64,000 nt of DNA from Distichodus sexfasciatus (GCA_032718565.1 JAVGVS010000299.1:1-64000), one strand, 5' to 3'. Shown: positions 11,996-23,529, counted from the stretch's first letter. The notes: generated by a model not told the origin, from the letters alone. Program-made: numbers and translations.

Positions 11996-14900
11996 CTATC
12001 GTCCAGTGTAATAGTTTGTGGGCACAAATGGCATCTTGCTGACCACGGCTGGTATTAGCTTTTTCCTAACCTCCACCTGAATGGGTGTACCAACTTTGCT
12101 AAAGCTTGTCTCCACATAACCCATGGCCACATTTTGCTTAAGGCAAGGGGAAGGACATCCACTGGTGACCTCACCTGAAAAGGAGGAAATCGTGAGAAAA
12201 TGATAAAGAATCATTTATCAGAATATTAATTTGTGTAAAGCTAACACAACAAAATTACTTCTGATGTATCAAGGTTGTACTGATTAAAAATATAAAATCT
12301 CATTCAATATAGACTCACTACCTTCCATATATGAAACTTCAGCATGACTTAATCTCGTAGCAAAATCAGCATTTAGCTTTACCTAAGACTACATTAAGAC
12401 TAATATTTTATATGAGTCTCCATACATTAGTATCCATACATTAATCTATGTGTTCCACACTGTTTTGACCTTTTAGGGAGGATATAAACTAGGACTTTCC
12501 AGGATAATTTACTTTGAAAACCCTCATTCACAGAACTCCAATTTTAATTAGTTTTCACAAGCCAGAGCTTTGCCATTTTGCTGGTGTACAAATAAGCACT
12601 GAGGTGTGATACCTATAACTGTGCCGTCTGGGCTCAGGATGGGAGTGTGCTGTCTGACTGGGGGGCCGCTAGAAATCAGGCCCACTCTTTTCCTCTGAGT
12701 CTTTGCTTTGATCTGCGGAATGATTACATCAGAACCTGGGAAATCCCTCATCTGCCGGCGACGTTTTCCTACAAGTACAGTTATTCAAACAGTATGTTTA
12801 CATTTTACATTTATTACATACATATTAGCAGACTCTCTTATCCAGACTTCCATGGCCTAACTACAGGTTTTGCTCAGGGACCCAGTGGTCACCCAGTGAC
12901 AAAGGATTTGAAACCACAACCTCGGTCCAGTGGTGAGCATCCTACCACCAGACCACTACCACCACCACCACCACCACCAGCGTGCATCACATAGGCACAT
13001 CCACAAAAACCAAGGACATACATACAACTGACTCATTCAGAACCACCTGATAAACAATATGAAGGTGTACCTATAGTCCAGACGAGACTTGCTTCCACTG
13101 GCGTTGTGGTCTCGTCAATGTCATTGCCATAGAGACAGAGTCCCGCCTCCAGTCTGAGGCTGTCTCTGGCACCAAGGCCAGCCATTTTCACTTCACTATT
13201 TTTCAGTAGCCTCTCAGTCAATGCAACCACACTGTCACGTGGAACTGAAATCTAAAATAGACAGGGTGCATATTAATAAATTACTGTAAACATCTAAATA
13301 CCTCAGTAAAGATGTTTTTCACAGATCTACTTAATATTTATATACACACAAAAAATACACAACTGGCCCGATGAGCCACATTATGATCACCACTGACAGG
13401 TGAAGTGAATAACTGACTATCTTGTGATAATCGGCACCTGGCAGCTTGTGGGCTGTATTGAGCAGCAAGTGAAAATTTCATCTTTTAAGACGATGTGTTG
13501 GAAGCATAAAAATTTGGTCTGCGTACGGATTAGAGCGACAAAGACTAGACAGCAATGTCTAGGCAACTGTGTTAGAGCTTCTCCAAAATTTCAGCTTAGG
13601 AGCTACCAAAAGTGGGCCAAGGGAAAAAAAACTGGTGACAATGTCATGAGTGGTTCAATCTCACTGATGCAAAAGGGAAGGGAAGACTGTCTGGAAATGA
13701 TAATGCTGGTTCTGACAGAAAAGTGTCAGATCACACAGTGCATTGTAGTTTATTGTGTATACTGTGTGTATTGTGTAAAATCACCTTTAAGACATGAGAC
13801 ACATGGTGTTAGGATTACAAAGATATGTAAAAATGGGGCCAAAAGGAGGCTCAGTTAGATAAGAAGATAAAAGATTCATGATAACGTTATTCCAGTAAAA
13901 CTTTTTTTTTTTTTTTAACCACAAACACACCTCAACACCATCCTCTCCCGTGTACCCACAGCGGGTGACCCTACAGCCCTGGATGCCAAACACTGTGGTC
14001 AAAACACTGGTCATAAAAGTCAGCTTACTGAGGTCATCACACACTCCCTCTTGCAGCACTTGTACCATTGATGGGCCTATACACATACATATGGAGACAT
14101 ACGCATAGTCAAAGTCAAAAACATTACAGAAAAATACATTTAGCACACACAAGAGTTATTAGACAAAACATGATTGCATTCTTATCTGTGTCAATGTCTT
14201 TCATTCTCACTCGCTGTCTCAAATACACCCACGTAACGCCCCACACATCTTATGTAACAGCTCCATTTACCCTGCAGAGCGATCAGACCCTCCTCCATAT
14301 ACTCCAGATCTACATCATGTTCTGCTGCTTTACACGCCTGCAGTTTAGCCTGCAAAACACACGAGCAAACATTTTAACAAGCAACCAATAAAACAGACCA
14401 CTAAGCCTCCAGCCAGCCAGGTTTGTAAGCATGACTTGTGCAATCTTAAGACAGTCACAGAGGGTGCTAGAGGGAACTACACATTTTTGCTGGAAAAGAC
14501 AGTAGTGCAGAGATTTTCGCTGACCTGCCTGATATTTTATTATATAGTAATGCATAATTAATTCATTGCCAAAATAAATCTATATATTCTCAATTTCTTT
14601 TTATATGTGTCTCTTACCTGCATGTGCGTAGAATCTTTGTCTGCACAGCCAGCATTAGAGACCACATACACGTAACCTTGATCCGTCTTTGTCACTATCA
14701 GATCATCCATGATTCCTCCTTTATCATTTGTGAACAGTGAGAGGGTTCCCTAGAGAAGTGAACAGAGCCTGTTATGAACTTTCTATTAATTTCACCTAAT
14801 CTGACCTTGTATTTATGTTTCTAGAACAATAAACCACCAATACAAATGTCTGTAAGATACTAAAGAGTGATTGTTTAAATGTTGCTGATTAGAAGGTACA

Positions 14901-16472
14901 GAATTTTCTTAAAATACAAAATATATTTAAATTTGAGGCTTATGTCAATGAGACAATTATATATATGTAAAAAGGGAGAAATGAGGGTGCATGAGCCACC
15001 TGGTTGTCCTTCAGCTCTTCAATGTCTCCAACAATTAAAGACTCAATGAACTTCACTCTGTCCCTTCCATACACTTTAGTCTGCAGACAGTAAGACATGC
15101 ATCATGCTTACTGCTTGGAAATAACACAAAATCAAAATGTATGATTGATCAAATATGAAAGCCAATTATTTTATATGATAAATGATGTGCATACCTGCAG
15201 CATGTGGCTGACATCAAAGATGGAGCAGTGTTGTCTTGTGTGTAAGTGAGAGTTGATGTGGCTGTCTCTGTACTGCACCGGCATGCTCCATCCAGCAAAC
15301 TCCACCATCTTACCCCCCTGAGCCCTATGGAAGTCATAGAGAGGGGTTTGCTTCAGAGGCACCTGCACATATAAGAAGAGAGGAGAAAAACATTTAAAAA
15401 TCTTTTTTCTTTAAGTATAAGAACATTAATTACATTTGTAATGTCAAAACTAGGGCATAGTTTATAGTGAAGGTCAGGTGTCTGCTCATGACTTCCGGCA
15501 TTCTGTGCGCAATTTCACTCTACATTTATGTTACACCAATGTTACACTTGCTAATGCTCAAGACATAGATCAATGATCAAAAGCAGCAATCCCCGCACTC
15601 ACATTCATGCATGCACATGTGTAATGGATGAATGTGCAAACACAAGCACTTTGAGTGTAAAGAGCCACTGAACCAGCTCTGGTCTTCTAGCATTAGAAAC
15701 TGACCTTTGGGCTCACTAACTAAGTCATCTCACATTCAGGAGCCATGCACACTATTCACACTTCACAAAATAGTCAGGCTCTTCATACACATTAACTGCT
15801 CCATTTGCAGAACTGATCACTCAGTTGGACTGAAGGCTACAACTCAAAGCGACAGGCTGAGCAGAGCATGAGAGAGCAACTGAGAGAGAGAGAGAGAGGG
15901 GGGGGGGGGAGAGAGAGACAGACAGACAGAGAGAGAGAGAGAGACAGAGAGAGAGAAAGAGACAGAGAGACAGAGACAGAGAGAGAGAGAGAGAGAGCTG
16001 AGGAATTTAAACGGTTGGTCGCTCTCGTCCTTTTAATTAACCGCATCATGGGCTGCGTGCAGATGCTGTCCTCGCGCATGACTGACAGCTAAACAAGAAA
16101 TCCATGTAACACAACCAATTCTATACGATCACAAAGTAACGGAGATGCAAACGGTAAAAACAATTCCGTGCCTAATTCAGTTTTTAAGACTCAAAAGTAA
16201 CACATCATTCCATATGCACAAATTCCAAGATCAAATTTTGTAAGTGAACAAATTCCAGTAGGAACGGAGCAACAATTATCCTACTTAATTCCTCTTTTGC
16301 ACGGGTTTAGCACACTTCTCTCTCTCCGTCCCCGCAATCACAGCCGTTGTACCTCCGTCGTCGCACGCCGCTCCTTCTGTCCCGTTACACTAGGCTGTGG
16401 AGTTTGCAGGAATCCGCACGAAACTCGGTTACCGAGCCGGTAACGGCCGTTAGCCAACACTCGAGCCAACAT
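11996..16472 (-). CDS. amt: Aminomethyltransferase, mitochondrial (glycine cleavage T-protein)
   Basis: Nine coding exons in 5' to 3' order: 16353-16472, 15195-15362, 15000-15080, 14618-14749, 14271-14349, 13931-14076, 13071-13251, 12613-12768 and 11996-12174. Phases join to give 413 residues; human AMT has 403. Residues 1-40 are basic and low in acid (MLARVLANGRYRLGNRVSCG), as expected of a mitochondrial presequence. The folate-binding GCV_T core follows with TPLYDFHRAQGGKMVEFAGW, FDVSHMLQ, VTRCGYTGEDGVE and ARDSLRLEAGLCLYGND. The C-terminal domain ends GYVETSF..PFVPTNYY. The enzyme takes the aminomethyl group from lipoylated H-protein and, with tetrahydrofolate, yields 5,10-methylene-THF and ammonia in the matrix. 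Introns carry a SINE and a Tc1-like fragment. The exon 15000-15080 has a GTGGCT donor. Confidence 0.96.
12795..12979 (-). mobile_element. tRNA-derived SINE with (ACC)n tract
   Basis: On the minus strand a tRNA-like head has A-box-like TAGTGGTCTGGTGG and B-box-like GGTTTCAAATCC, followed by the fish SINE core (plus strand: AGCAGACTCTCTTATCCAGA). A short (ACC)n run abuts the head. It lies in an amt intron. Confidence 0.65.
13363..13700 (+). mobile_element. Tc1/mariner-like DNA transposon fragment
   Basis: The segment begins TGGCCCGATGAGCCACATTATGATCACC in two halves (TGGCCCGATGAGCCAC, then ATTATGATCACC), the terminal sequence of a common fish Tc1-like family. It continues into diverged pieces of the usual internal sequence, such as TGTGTTGGAAGCA and CTACCAAAAGTGG. 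The remaining transposase frame lacks catalytic acidic residues and the right end is missing, so it is a dead remnant in an amt intron. Confidence 0.65.
15880..15998. repeat. GA/GACA-rich low-complexity tract
   Basis: About 120 bases of (GA)n, G9 and (GACA)n in amt intron 1. It creates long spurious open frames of Arg/Glu or Leu/Ser on the two strands. Confidence 0.9.
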
Positions 16473-16640
16473 TTCGCCTCCCGTCCAGTTTCAGACAACG
16501 CGGCTCTCCGAAGCGACGGAACACTTTACAACACGCTGCGATCCTTTGGACTTCTCCCTGCTTTCGCTGCAAAAAACAAGAGACCATAAAATTCAAGGAA
16601 TCATGGGAAATGTAGTTTTCCCTACAAACTAACCAAACTA
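16473..16640 (-). promoter_or_regulatory. amt: amt promoter with ZNF143/THAP11 (SBS) motif
   Basis: The region upstream of the amt ATG is CpG-rich to about 16560. At 16598-16619 the minus strand reads ACTACATTTCCCATGATTCC, an excellent match to the SBS element bound by ZNF143/THAP11 in vertebrate promoters. I infer that transcription starts between this motif and the ATG. Confidence 0.6.
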
Positions 16641-16771
16641 CACACCAAACGCTCAGGCTAGATATGGCTGAGTATACCACACCGGTATGTGTGTGTGTGT
16701 GTGTGTATACATACATATATACATACATACAGACACACACACACACAGGTGTGGTATAGTTTGTAGGGAAA
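16616..16771. repeat. Large imperfect inverted repeat with (GT)n/(CA)n loop
   Basis: TTTCCCTACAAACT at about 16617-16630 is the inverse of AGTTTGTAGGGAAA at 16758-16771, and TATACCACACC at 16673-16683 is the inverse of GGTGTGGTATA at 16748-16758. Between the arms are a GT run and then a CA run that can pair with each other. The arms flank a potential hairpin just upstream of the amt promoter. Confidence 0.75.
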
Positions 16772-16785
16772 TTGATGAATTGATA

Positions 16786-16804
16786 TAACCCTAACCCTAA
16801 CCCT
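16786..16804. repeat. Short interstitial telomere-type repeat
   Basis: Three CCCTAA-type units in tandem. Too short to mean a former chromosome end; such traces are common near repeats or repaired breaks. Confidence 0.6.
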
Positions 16805-17375
16805 GATTTACTGGCCAATCGGGGGAACCCTGGCATGCTGGCACACGTAGCGGCTCCTAGCATATCTAGCCTCAGCGTTAATCCGCGCCTGGGTATACTA
16901 GTAGTACAATACTTGCCTAATCCAGTTACATTTCACACCAACCATTCGTTTCCCCTCCCCGCTTTTACCATACGAAATAGAGTGCATGGTGAGTCCACAA
17001 AGTCCACCCCCGCCACCATTGGACCACTGAGCAATACTTTATAAGAACCCCAAGTTGATCTCCACATTTTAAGAGACAATTAAGACCAAAACGCGCAATA
17101 ATTCTGAAGAAGAAAATTGGTTCCCAATAGAATTCGCGAGGCTTTGCTACGTCACTCTATAACGACGCAACGTTGACCACGCCCAGTGACTGCACCCACG
17201 TGGCGGCACCAAAGTGACCTGTCATAATAGTTACTTAAGTAGTTGGTCAGATATATCTGTACTATCTTTTATGTCACCATAAAGAGAATAAAATATTTAA
17301 CAAATCCTACTAACATTTTCAATCTGAAAAGCATCATTTTAAAACAATACCATAATCGCCTCATACAAATGATTG

Positions 17376-17503
17376 TCCCCGCCTTGCGCCCGCAGTTCCC
17401 GGGATAAGGCTCCGGTTCCCCCCGGCGACCCCAGTTGGGATTAAGCGGTTCTGATAATGAATGAATGAATGAATGAATGAATGAACGAATGAATGAATGA
17501 ACA
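17376..17503. repeat. Fish interspersed repeat tail with (GAAT)n
   Basis: The stretch CCTTGCGCCCGCAG ... CGGGATAAGGCTCCGG ... GATTAAGCGGTTCTGATAATG, followed by about ten GAAT units, is the familiar 3' tail of a widespread teleost retroelement. Only the tail is present. Confidence 0.6.
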
Positions 17504-17519
17504 AACAGATGATAGTATT

Positions 17520-17537
17520 AGCGCCCCCTGCTGTTGG
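17520..17537 (-). promoter_or_regulatory. Candidate CTCF site
   Basis: AGCGCCCCCTGCTGTTGG is the reverse complement of a CTCF-like core (AGCAGGGGGCGC). Match by eye only. Confidence 0.4.
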
Positions 17538-18007
17538 CTGTTAGACTCGCTAAATATTGGTTATTAAACAGGCCGTTTGACCAGACAGCCGTTTTGGACT
17601 TTTTCCAGAACACACAGATTGCCAGTCTGCCCCTGGTGGTGTGGGAGTTGGTCGCCGGTTCTAGCAACGGACCAAAGTTAAGAACTGACTTCGAAGAAAA
17701 TCCAAACATCTCACTTTATAACCAACAAAACCCTTCCAAATGACACTATAAATCATACATGTAATTTTTTTTCTCTTCATCATGTTTTATTTTCACTAAT
17801 TTTTACCATGATCCACCCGATGTCAGGTTACATCTGTCCACATTTTATTAACTTTCTCAATTACTTTGGGCTTTTTGTCTCACTTCACACTTAACGGACG
17901 TTTGACCCCCAATATCCAGTCTCCAGTACACAAATATTAATTAGTTCAGATAATACAAAACAAATACAAGGATTACACGGAAAGATTTCTACAAGTTGCA
18001 TATTACA

Positions 18008-18025
18008 TCACAAGGTGGCGCTGCC
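18008..18025 (+). promoter_or_regulatory. Candidate CTCF site
   Basis: TCACAAGGTGGCGCTGCC resembles the forward CTCF consensus CCACnAGGTGGCGC. It points away from the candidate site at 17520-17537. Confidence 0.4.
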
Positions 18026-18648
18026 ATCATTTATGGCTGAATTTATCTAGAACATGACGGAAACACGTACGAACCTTCAGCCTCTAGCTTTTAGCTTTGC
18101 CTATAACTTAACATGCGAGTCAACCACCATACAGCTGTACACCATAAACTTTTCATGTCTGTGAAAAAAGAGTGGTTATTATTACAGGCTCATCTGAACA
18201 AGTCTGAAAAAGAAGACTTATTATAATATATAGAGAAAATATAGAATATGTGATGTATATGATTGTATATACAGTAGTGTCATTGATGTTCCTCTTACAC
18301 TGGTAAATATTTTCAATTATCATGAGCAAGAATCTATTAATATCCCTCACTTTGCCCCATGCAGGGGCTATTTGTGGCTTGGGGAATTTTGGACTGCCCC
18401 AGACAGCTGGGTGTTTATGGGGATGGGCCAAAGGAGACCCGTAGGCAGGGAAAGGAAAACAGGCAACATCATTTAAAACGACAGACTATACACATATCCT
18501 GTATTTTAAAAACAATCCTGCTAATCAAGCATTTTATTGTTTTAAGCTTTTAACATATCTGCTTACCTCTGTGGGTTTATGAAGCTTCATTTGGGATTAA
18601 AGTAATTGTTTTTGCCTGTGATCAACAGTACCTTCTTCTTAGAAGTTG

Positions 18649-20770
18649 ATGAGGATGCACTCCCAAGGTAAAATTATTATAATTGCAAAATTGTTGCATA
18701 AATGTTTCAGTAACTTTCTTAATGTCTTTAATGTATGACACTTTTGTTCTAGAGTTCTAGACTTTTTAAAATATGTGTAGTGCTCTGGAAAAGTAAGTCA
18801 TATTTCAGGGACTGTCATGTCAAGGTATCTGGAACCGTGTTTAGTAATATTTTAAGATCAGATGAGAGAATTTGACATTGATACTGACTCAACATTGATT
18901 ATACAAGAACAGAAATACTTACTAAATCCTATAACTTTAATTAATTCTGAACAACTTTGCCTCTCAGTGAAAGGATTGCCTAGCAATTACCTTCTTAGTG
19001 AAAGTCAAGTGTGCAAGTCAGATAATGCCTCTTATATTTATGCAAAAAAATCTTTCAGGAAGCAAGATACTGACAAGCTTTTGGTTGTACCTCATTCTGT
19101 GCAAAAACTGAAATGCATGTACCCACAAACACGCACACATACTCTACATACACATTCACATTTTCTCTATATGAGCAGGAGTGACAGTCAAATCGTCTAC
19201 ACCTCCTCATCCCCCAGCGTTTATGAGGATTAGTGATAGAGACCTGACCGAAATCGAACTGCACTCTGTGGATTCCATCAGCGACTTGCACCGAATACAC
19301 CCAGAGCAGCACAGCAAAAATACTGGATCAAGTTCAGTGAGCTACATGACAATTCACAGTGAGCAATGGATATGATTGTGTGTATTTTTATGTAAAAATA
19401 TAAAAATAAAATTGATATTTCTCAGCTGTTCGACCACCACGCCCCCAGCCTCCAGTTATCAATGGGAGTCATGTAAACAGACCAGTTGTTTGTCAAAGTG
19501 GACATCAAACAAGAACTCAAAAGAGAACTTCGCTCAGCAGTCTGTGCCCTTCCTCTAGATGGCACTACTTCTTGGCCTGTGTGGCTGTGATTCTGATCCT
19601 CCTCACCCTTATTCTCATCTTTACTTTCTTAGGTGAGTTACTTTCCTTTCTCATTCCTCAAGCCAAACTGTAAGGTATGCATAGAAAATATACTTACATT
19701 TACGCTTTGTTAAAGCATCTGATAAATATTAACAGCTTGGCCAAGAAAATAGTTTAACCTAAAAAAATTTAATCACATTTTCATATTCCTGATGATTTTT
19801 TAATCACTTTAAACATGTTGACCAAATTAGCTTTTTTATTCCAAGGATTCTGGTAAAAAGCTAATCATGCTGTTATGCATGCTTTTTAATCATGCATCAG
19901 TCAATGAAAATATTAGATTGCTATAGTAATGTATTTAGCATTGTCTTTAATCGATCACTTCATTAGCTTGATCTTTAGCGAGTTTTTTTTAACGAAACAT
20001 ACGTAGTGTTAGTATTGTATAACCATAAAATGACTCATTCTGAACTGTGTCTTTCTGCATAATTCCACCTTCAGACCACATTTGCTGCAGTCATTCTGTT
20101 CGGTGTGATGTTGTAAAACCCACTTTTGATGAGTTCTAGCTGTATCTCATTTTCAAATAAGACACAAGTATTCATTTACATTGTTAGATCAGTAAATCCA
20201 ACCTATTCAATGATTTAGATGTTTGATAAAGTGATTGCAGAGTACTGGCAACTTTTACCTATGCAGTGTAATTTTTCCCAACTTTATATAGAGTACAGTA
20301 TGACAGTGTATGAATCAACAAAGGCAAGTCAGCTAGTCATGGAACACTCAGCATACTTTTGTTGTATATTTATATGAATTTTGATATGTATTTAGCATGG
20401 CAAGCCCTTTTTAATAGCATTATTTACCATATAATTGGTCAGCAGAAATGCTTCAGAAACAGAAAATCACCAGTGATGTAAAAATATGATTTAATTGGAG
20501 CTATGCCTTTAATAATTCTGTTTACTTGTGACCCTATTTTTTCACATGCCTGATCTGCATCAAATCTGCAATAATAAGAAAATAATCAGCATAGCACAAT
20601 AGAAATAACTGTGTTTGTGTTTTAATCCTCCAGTCCAACAGAGCAGCGCTCTACACAGACTATCTGAGGTGGTGAGACAAAGGCAGCAAACTACACATGA
20701 ACTTTCCCTCCTGATTCAGGAGCTTAAAGCAGCGTATAGAAATTTGACGACATTACAAAACAAACACTGA
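18649..20770 (+). CDS. lsmem2: Leucine-rich single-pass membrane protein 2-like (Lsmem2)
   Basis: The plus-strand model has coding exons 18649-18667, 19179-19358, 19426-19632 and 20634-20770, giving about 180 residues. The last three are well supported by phase. The second contains IELHSVDSISDLHRIHP, related to the VDSINDLNKLN motif I recall in LSMEM1. The third carries a strongly hydrophobic, leucine-rich membrane segment (FLACVAVILILLTLILIFTF). The fourth encodes a hydrophilic, coiled-coil-like tail (LHRLSEVVRQRQQTTHELSL) ending NKH-stop. The first exon, only 19 coding bases with an ATG and a GTAAAA donor, is a guess that fits phase; the alternative start is the ATG at 19223. Position between amt/ifrd2 and hyal3 supports LSMEM2. 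Its function is poorly known; the human gene is mainly reported from muscle. An AATAAA follows at 21033. Confidence 0.72.
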
Positions 20771-21032
20771 ACTCACTGTATGGGTCAGCCACTGACTATT
20801 CAGCCCTATCACCAACAGTTATTTGACACTGATCAACAAAAATGTACAGAAATATTAAATATTACTAAGTACACTTTAAAATGATCCAGCTTCAATGAAC
20901 AACAAGCTGACTGATACATTCGTAATGCAACACATGTTTCTGCATATATTGTTTTGTCTTGTGAAGAATAGCTGGATTGAGGGGAGGGTCTTGCCTTTAA
21001 TAGTGCTGAGGGGGTTCCAGGTTTTTGTGAAC

Positions 21033-21038
21033 AATAAA
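21033..21038 (+). terminator. lsmem2: Candidate poly(A) signal of lsmem2
   Basis: AATAAA on the plus strand 263 bases after the lsmem2 stop codon, the first such signal downstream. Confidence 0.55.
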
Positions 21039-21272
21039 GACAATACATAATAGTTTTAATTTTTAATAGACAAAAATGAAAGACATGATAAAACTAACAA
21101 GAAAGTATATTTATTTATTGTTAGACATCAGAACACTGAAGACAGGTTCAACCATGAGACATAGGTTCTATGCGTTCAATGTACAAACCATACATTAAAG
21201 GACCTTTCTGCCAATAACATTATTTTGCATCAAATAAAAAACTATGAAAATGCTGGTGTTTGTGCCAAAACA

Positions 21273-21278
21273 TTTATT
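21273..21278 (-). terminator. hyal3: Candidate poly(A) signal of hyal3
   Basis: AATAAA on the minus strand about 115 bases below the hyal3 stop; another AATAAA lies at 21110-21115. Either places the hyal3 end next to the lsmem2 end. Confidence 0.45.
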
Positions 21279-21392
21279 ACAAAAACTAAAACGTGTGTCA
21301 TATGTTACAGTTTATATAAGTATATATTACTATTACATGAGTGGAATGTAATGTACAAATGCTGATGTAGTATTGATTAGCAGCAGAAACCT

Positions 21393-23517
21393 TTACTTAG
21401 GTCTTTTGGCGTTCTCACACTGCTCGCCACTAAACCCTTCATAACAAACACATTTGAACTTTGACCTGAGGTCATGGTCAGGTTTACTTCCAGGAGCAGA
21501 CAGAGGGATCATGTGATCTGAGTGAGGATTGCGTCTTGCACAGCGACCGTTACCGCGGCACAGGCTTTCACTGCAGCGAGTAACACCCCGGCGAAGGGCG
21601 TCTACATACACACCCAAGACTGAGCTTATGTAGTCATGGAGAAGAACACACTGTTTCTGATGAGAGAACGTAAGAGAGAGAGGACACAGAAGAGAAAATG
21701 GATGATGATTTTAAGAAAATTAAAATTAAAAAAATGACAACAAAACATTATCCATATCTGAGCTATATCCATGCATATTTCTAGAATGACTGTTTAAAGT
21801 AGACACTGTAAAACTCACCCGGGATTTGGCAAAACTCAGCTCTCCCCAGAGCACAACCCCGGCCGCTCCTAAAGCAGCACTCTCTCCAAGCGTGTGTTGT
21901 AAATCTGTCTGGAATAATAAACACCAACAACAATTTACTACACGTCTCAAAATATTAACTGTACTGATCAATAATTGATTCAGAAATTAGATAAATTAGG
22001 GTTACGTCTAATTAAGATCTGTTTTAGGCCTTAACTGTATCAAGCCTAAGAAACTGCATTAAATTGCATTATTTTAATGAAATATGACTTCAGTTACGTT
22101 ACGTAAGGAATTAGTACAGTTAATTTGGACATTTAATGAATCAGGTATTTATGATGCAGAATAATCGGGCGACTATTCACCACAAAATGCCATTATTGAT
22201 TGATAAATTTGTGAAGATTAGACATCTGCTTTGTTAACTGAGTTAACCAATTTTGGAACTTTAGAGCTGTGCAATATGTATCCTGTAGGCAGGGCTATGC
22301 CACTTATTAAATTGGATAATAAATGAATCCTTTTTGGAGTTATTTTTGATAAGGCACAAGAAAATGTGACGGAAATTCAGAATGTGACTGAAAGCAATGT
22401 TTTGGGAAAATATTAATTAAATAAGTTACAAGTAAGTCAGTGTCGATGAGAGGCCGTGGAATCTTTATGTACATATCTGAACACTTTTTATTCACCACTA
22501 ATGCTTATGCTGATTTAGACAGTTACATTTAGCTCCTTCATGTTCCATTCAAAATGAATTCACATTAAATGAATGTGAGTGTAGAAATACCTTGTTTAAA
22601 AACTGAAGAGTGTGTGTAAAGGCCACTCTAGCATAGGGCAGAACAGGAAGTGATCGAGAGTCAGATTCTGGTTGAGATCCCACTCTGAGAGCTTCAAGAA
22701 CTCGATGTCGCACCATTAGTCGTGTGTTTGGTTGCCCTGCGAGTCTGCGCAGGACATACACACTGGGGTACAGGGCAGTGGATCTTTGCCATAGCCATGT
22801 CAGTTGGTCATTCAGAATCTTCGTTTCAGGTTTGCACTGTCCAGTATAGCCACTGTCATCTGCATTTTTGTCATTATAGCAGCTTGGAAACCCATAAAAC
22901 CCCCATAACCCTCTGGGACGGAGCTTAACTACTTTTGACAGTGTTTTTTCCATGAATGCTCTTGCTGCTTTTTCAAACTCCGCTGTTGCTAGTGTTGTCA
23001 CATCCTTCTCGGACATGTCTGGATACTTCTGCCTCACCAAGTCCTTTGACAGTCGTTTGTAGACTTTTCGAACACCGTAGTTACGGCTCCACAGAGGCAT
23101 CCAGGCCTCCCAGTCCAGCACAGCCAGTCCGCTGAAACTCTTCCTCATGAGTATACTAAGCTGGCTTTTGATCACATAAAGGTGATCCTGCAAATCTCCC
23201 AACTGAGGAATCCCACCGCTGACTCTCAGGCCCTGGTGGTTGATGTAGGGGTACAAGCCGAGACGACGCTTATAAAACAAACTGATGTTCTCACCCTGAA
23301 ATCTTTGTCCTGCGTTGTGTATGATGCCATACTCCTCCAGGGGCAATGAGACGCCATAGAGGCGCTGGCATCTGGAAGTGGGCATGTTCCACACCACAGA
23401 GAAACCGTGTCTCCCAACAGCAGGCCAAACTCCAATAACGGGGCTGATGAGAAACGGGATGAATGTCAGATAAGAGAGGAGGAACAGCTGCAGGGTGAAA
23501 GACCCTCCAAACATCAT
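21393..23517 (-). CDS. hyal3: Hyaluronidase 3-like (glycoside hydrolase family 56)
   Basis: Three coding exons: 22591-23517, 21819-21908 and 21393-21650, giving 424 residues, normal for a vertebrate hyaluronidase. The N-terminus is a hydrophobic signal peptide (about residues 5-30). The catalytic motif GLAVLDWEAW gives the acid pair D135 and E137. Further family landmarks are RPRGLWGFYGFPSCYN and ESAALGAAGVVLWGE. A C-terminal EGF-like module follows with the cysteines of CSESLCRGNGRCARR and KCVCYEGFSGEQC. GH56 enzymes cleave hyaluronan beta-1,4 bonds in lysosomes or outside the cell; HYAL3 itself has weak or context-dependent activity in mammals. I choose hyal3 over hyal1 from SAALGAAGVVLWGEL and from the neighbours naa80, ifrd2 and lsmem2. 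An AG acceptor lies a few bases upstream of the ATG (TTCTACAG, then GGCCAGCTATG), so the leader comes from an upstream exon. Confidence 0.93.
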
Positions 23518-23529
23518 AGCTGGCCCTGT

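Noticed and set aside
13424..13858. A 144-codon plus-strand open frame in an amt intron
   Set aside because: Its first half is the diverged interior of a Tc1-like transposon (CVRIRATKTR, CVRASPK, YQKWAKGK) and the second half is simple sequence; not a gene.
15837..16092. Ser/Leu-rich and Arg/Glu-rich open frames on opposite strands
   Set aside because: Products of the GA/GACA simple-sequence tract in amt intron 1.
16347..16589. 80-codon plus-strand frame
   Set aside because: Antisense to amt exon 1 and its promoter; the minus strand has the ATG, the transit peptide and phase continuity with exon 2.
18862..19233. 123-codon plus-strand frame upstream of lsmem2
   Set aside because: It overlaps the lsmem2 exon in another frame, has no family match, and includes CA-repeat residues; likely chance.
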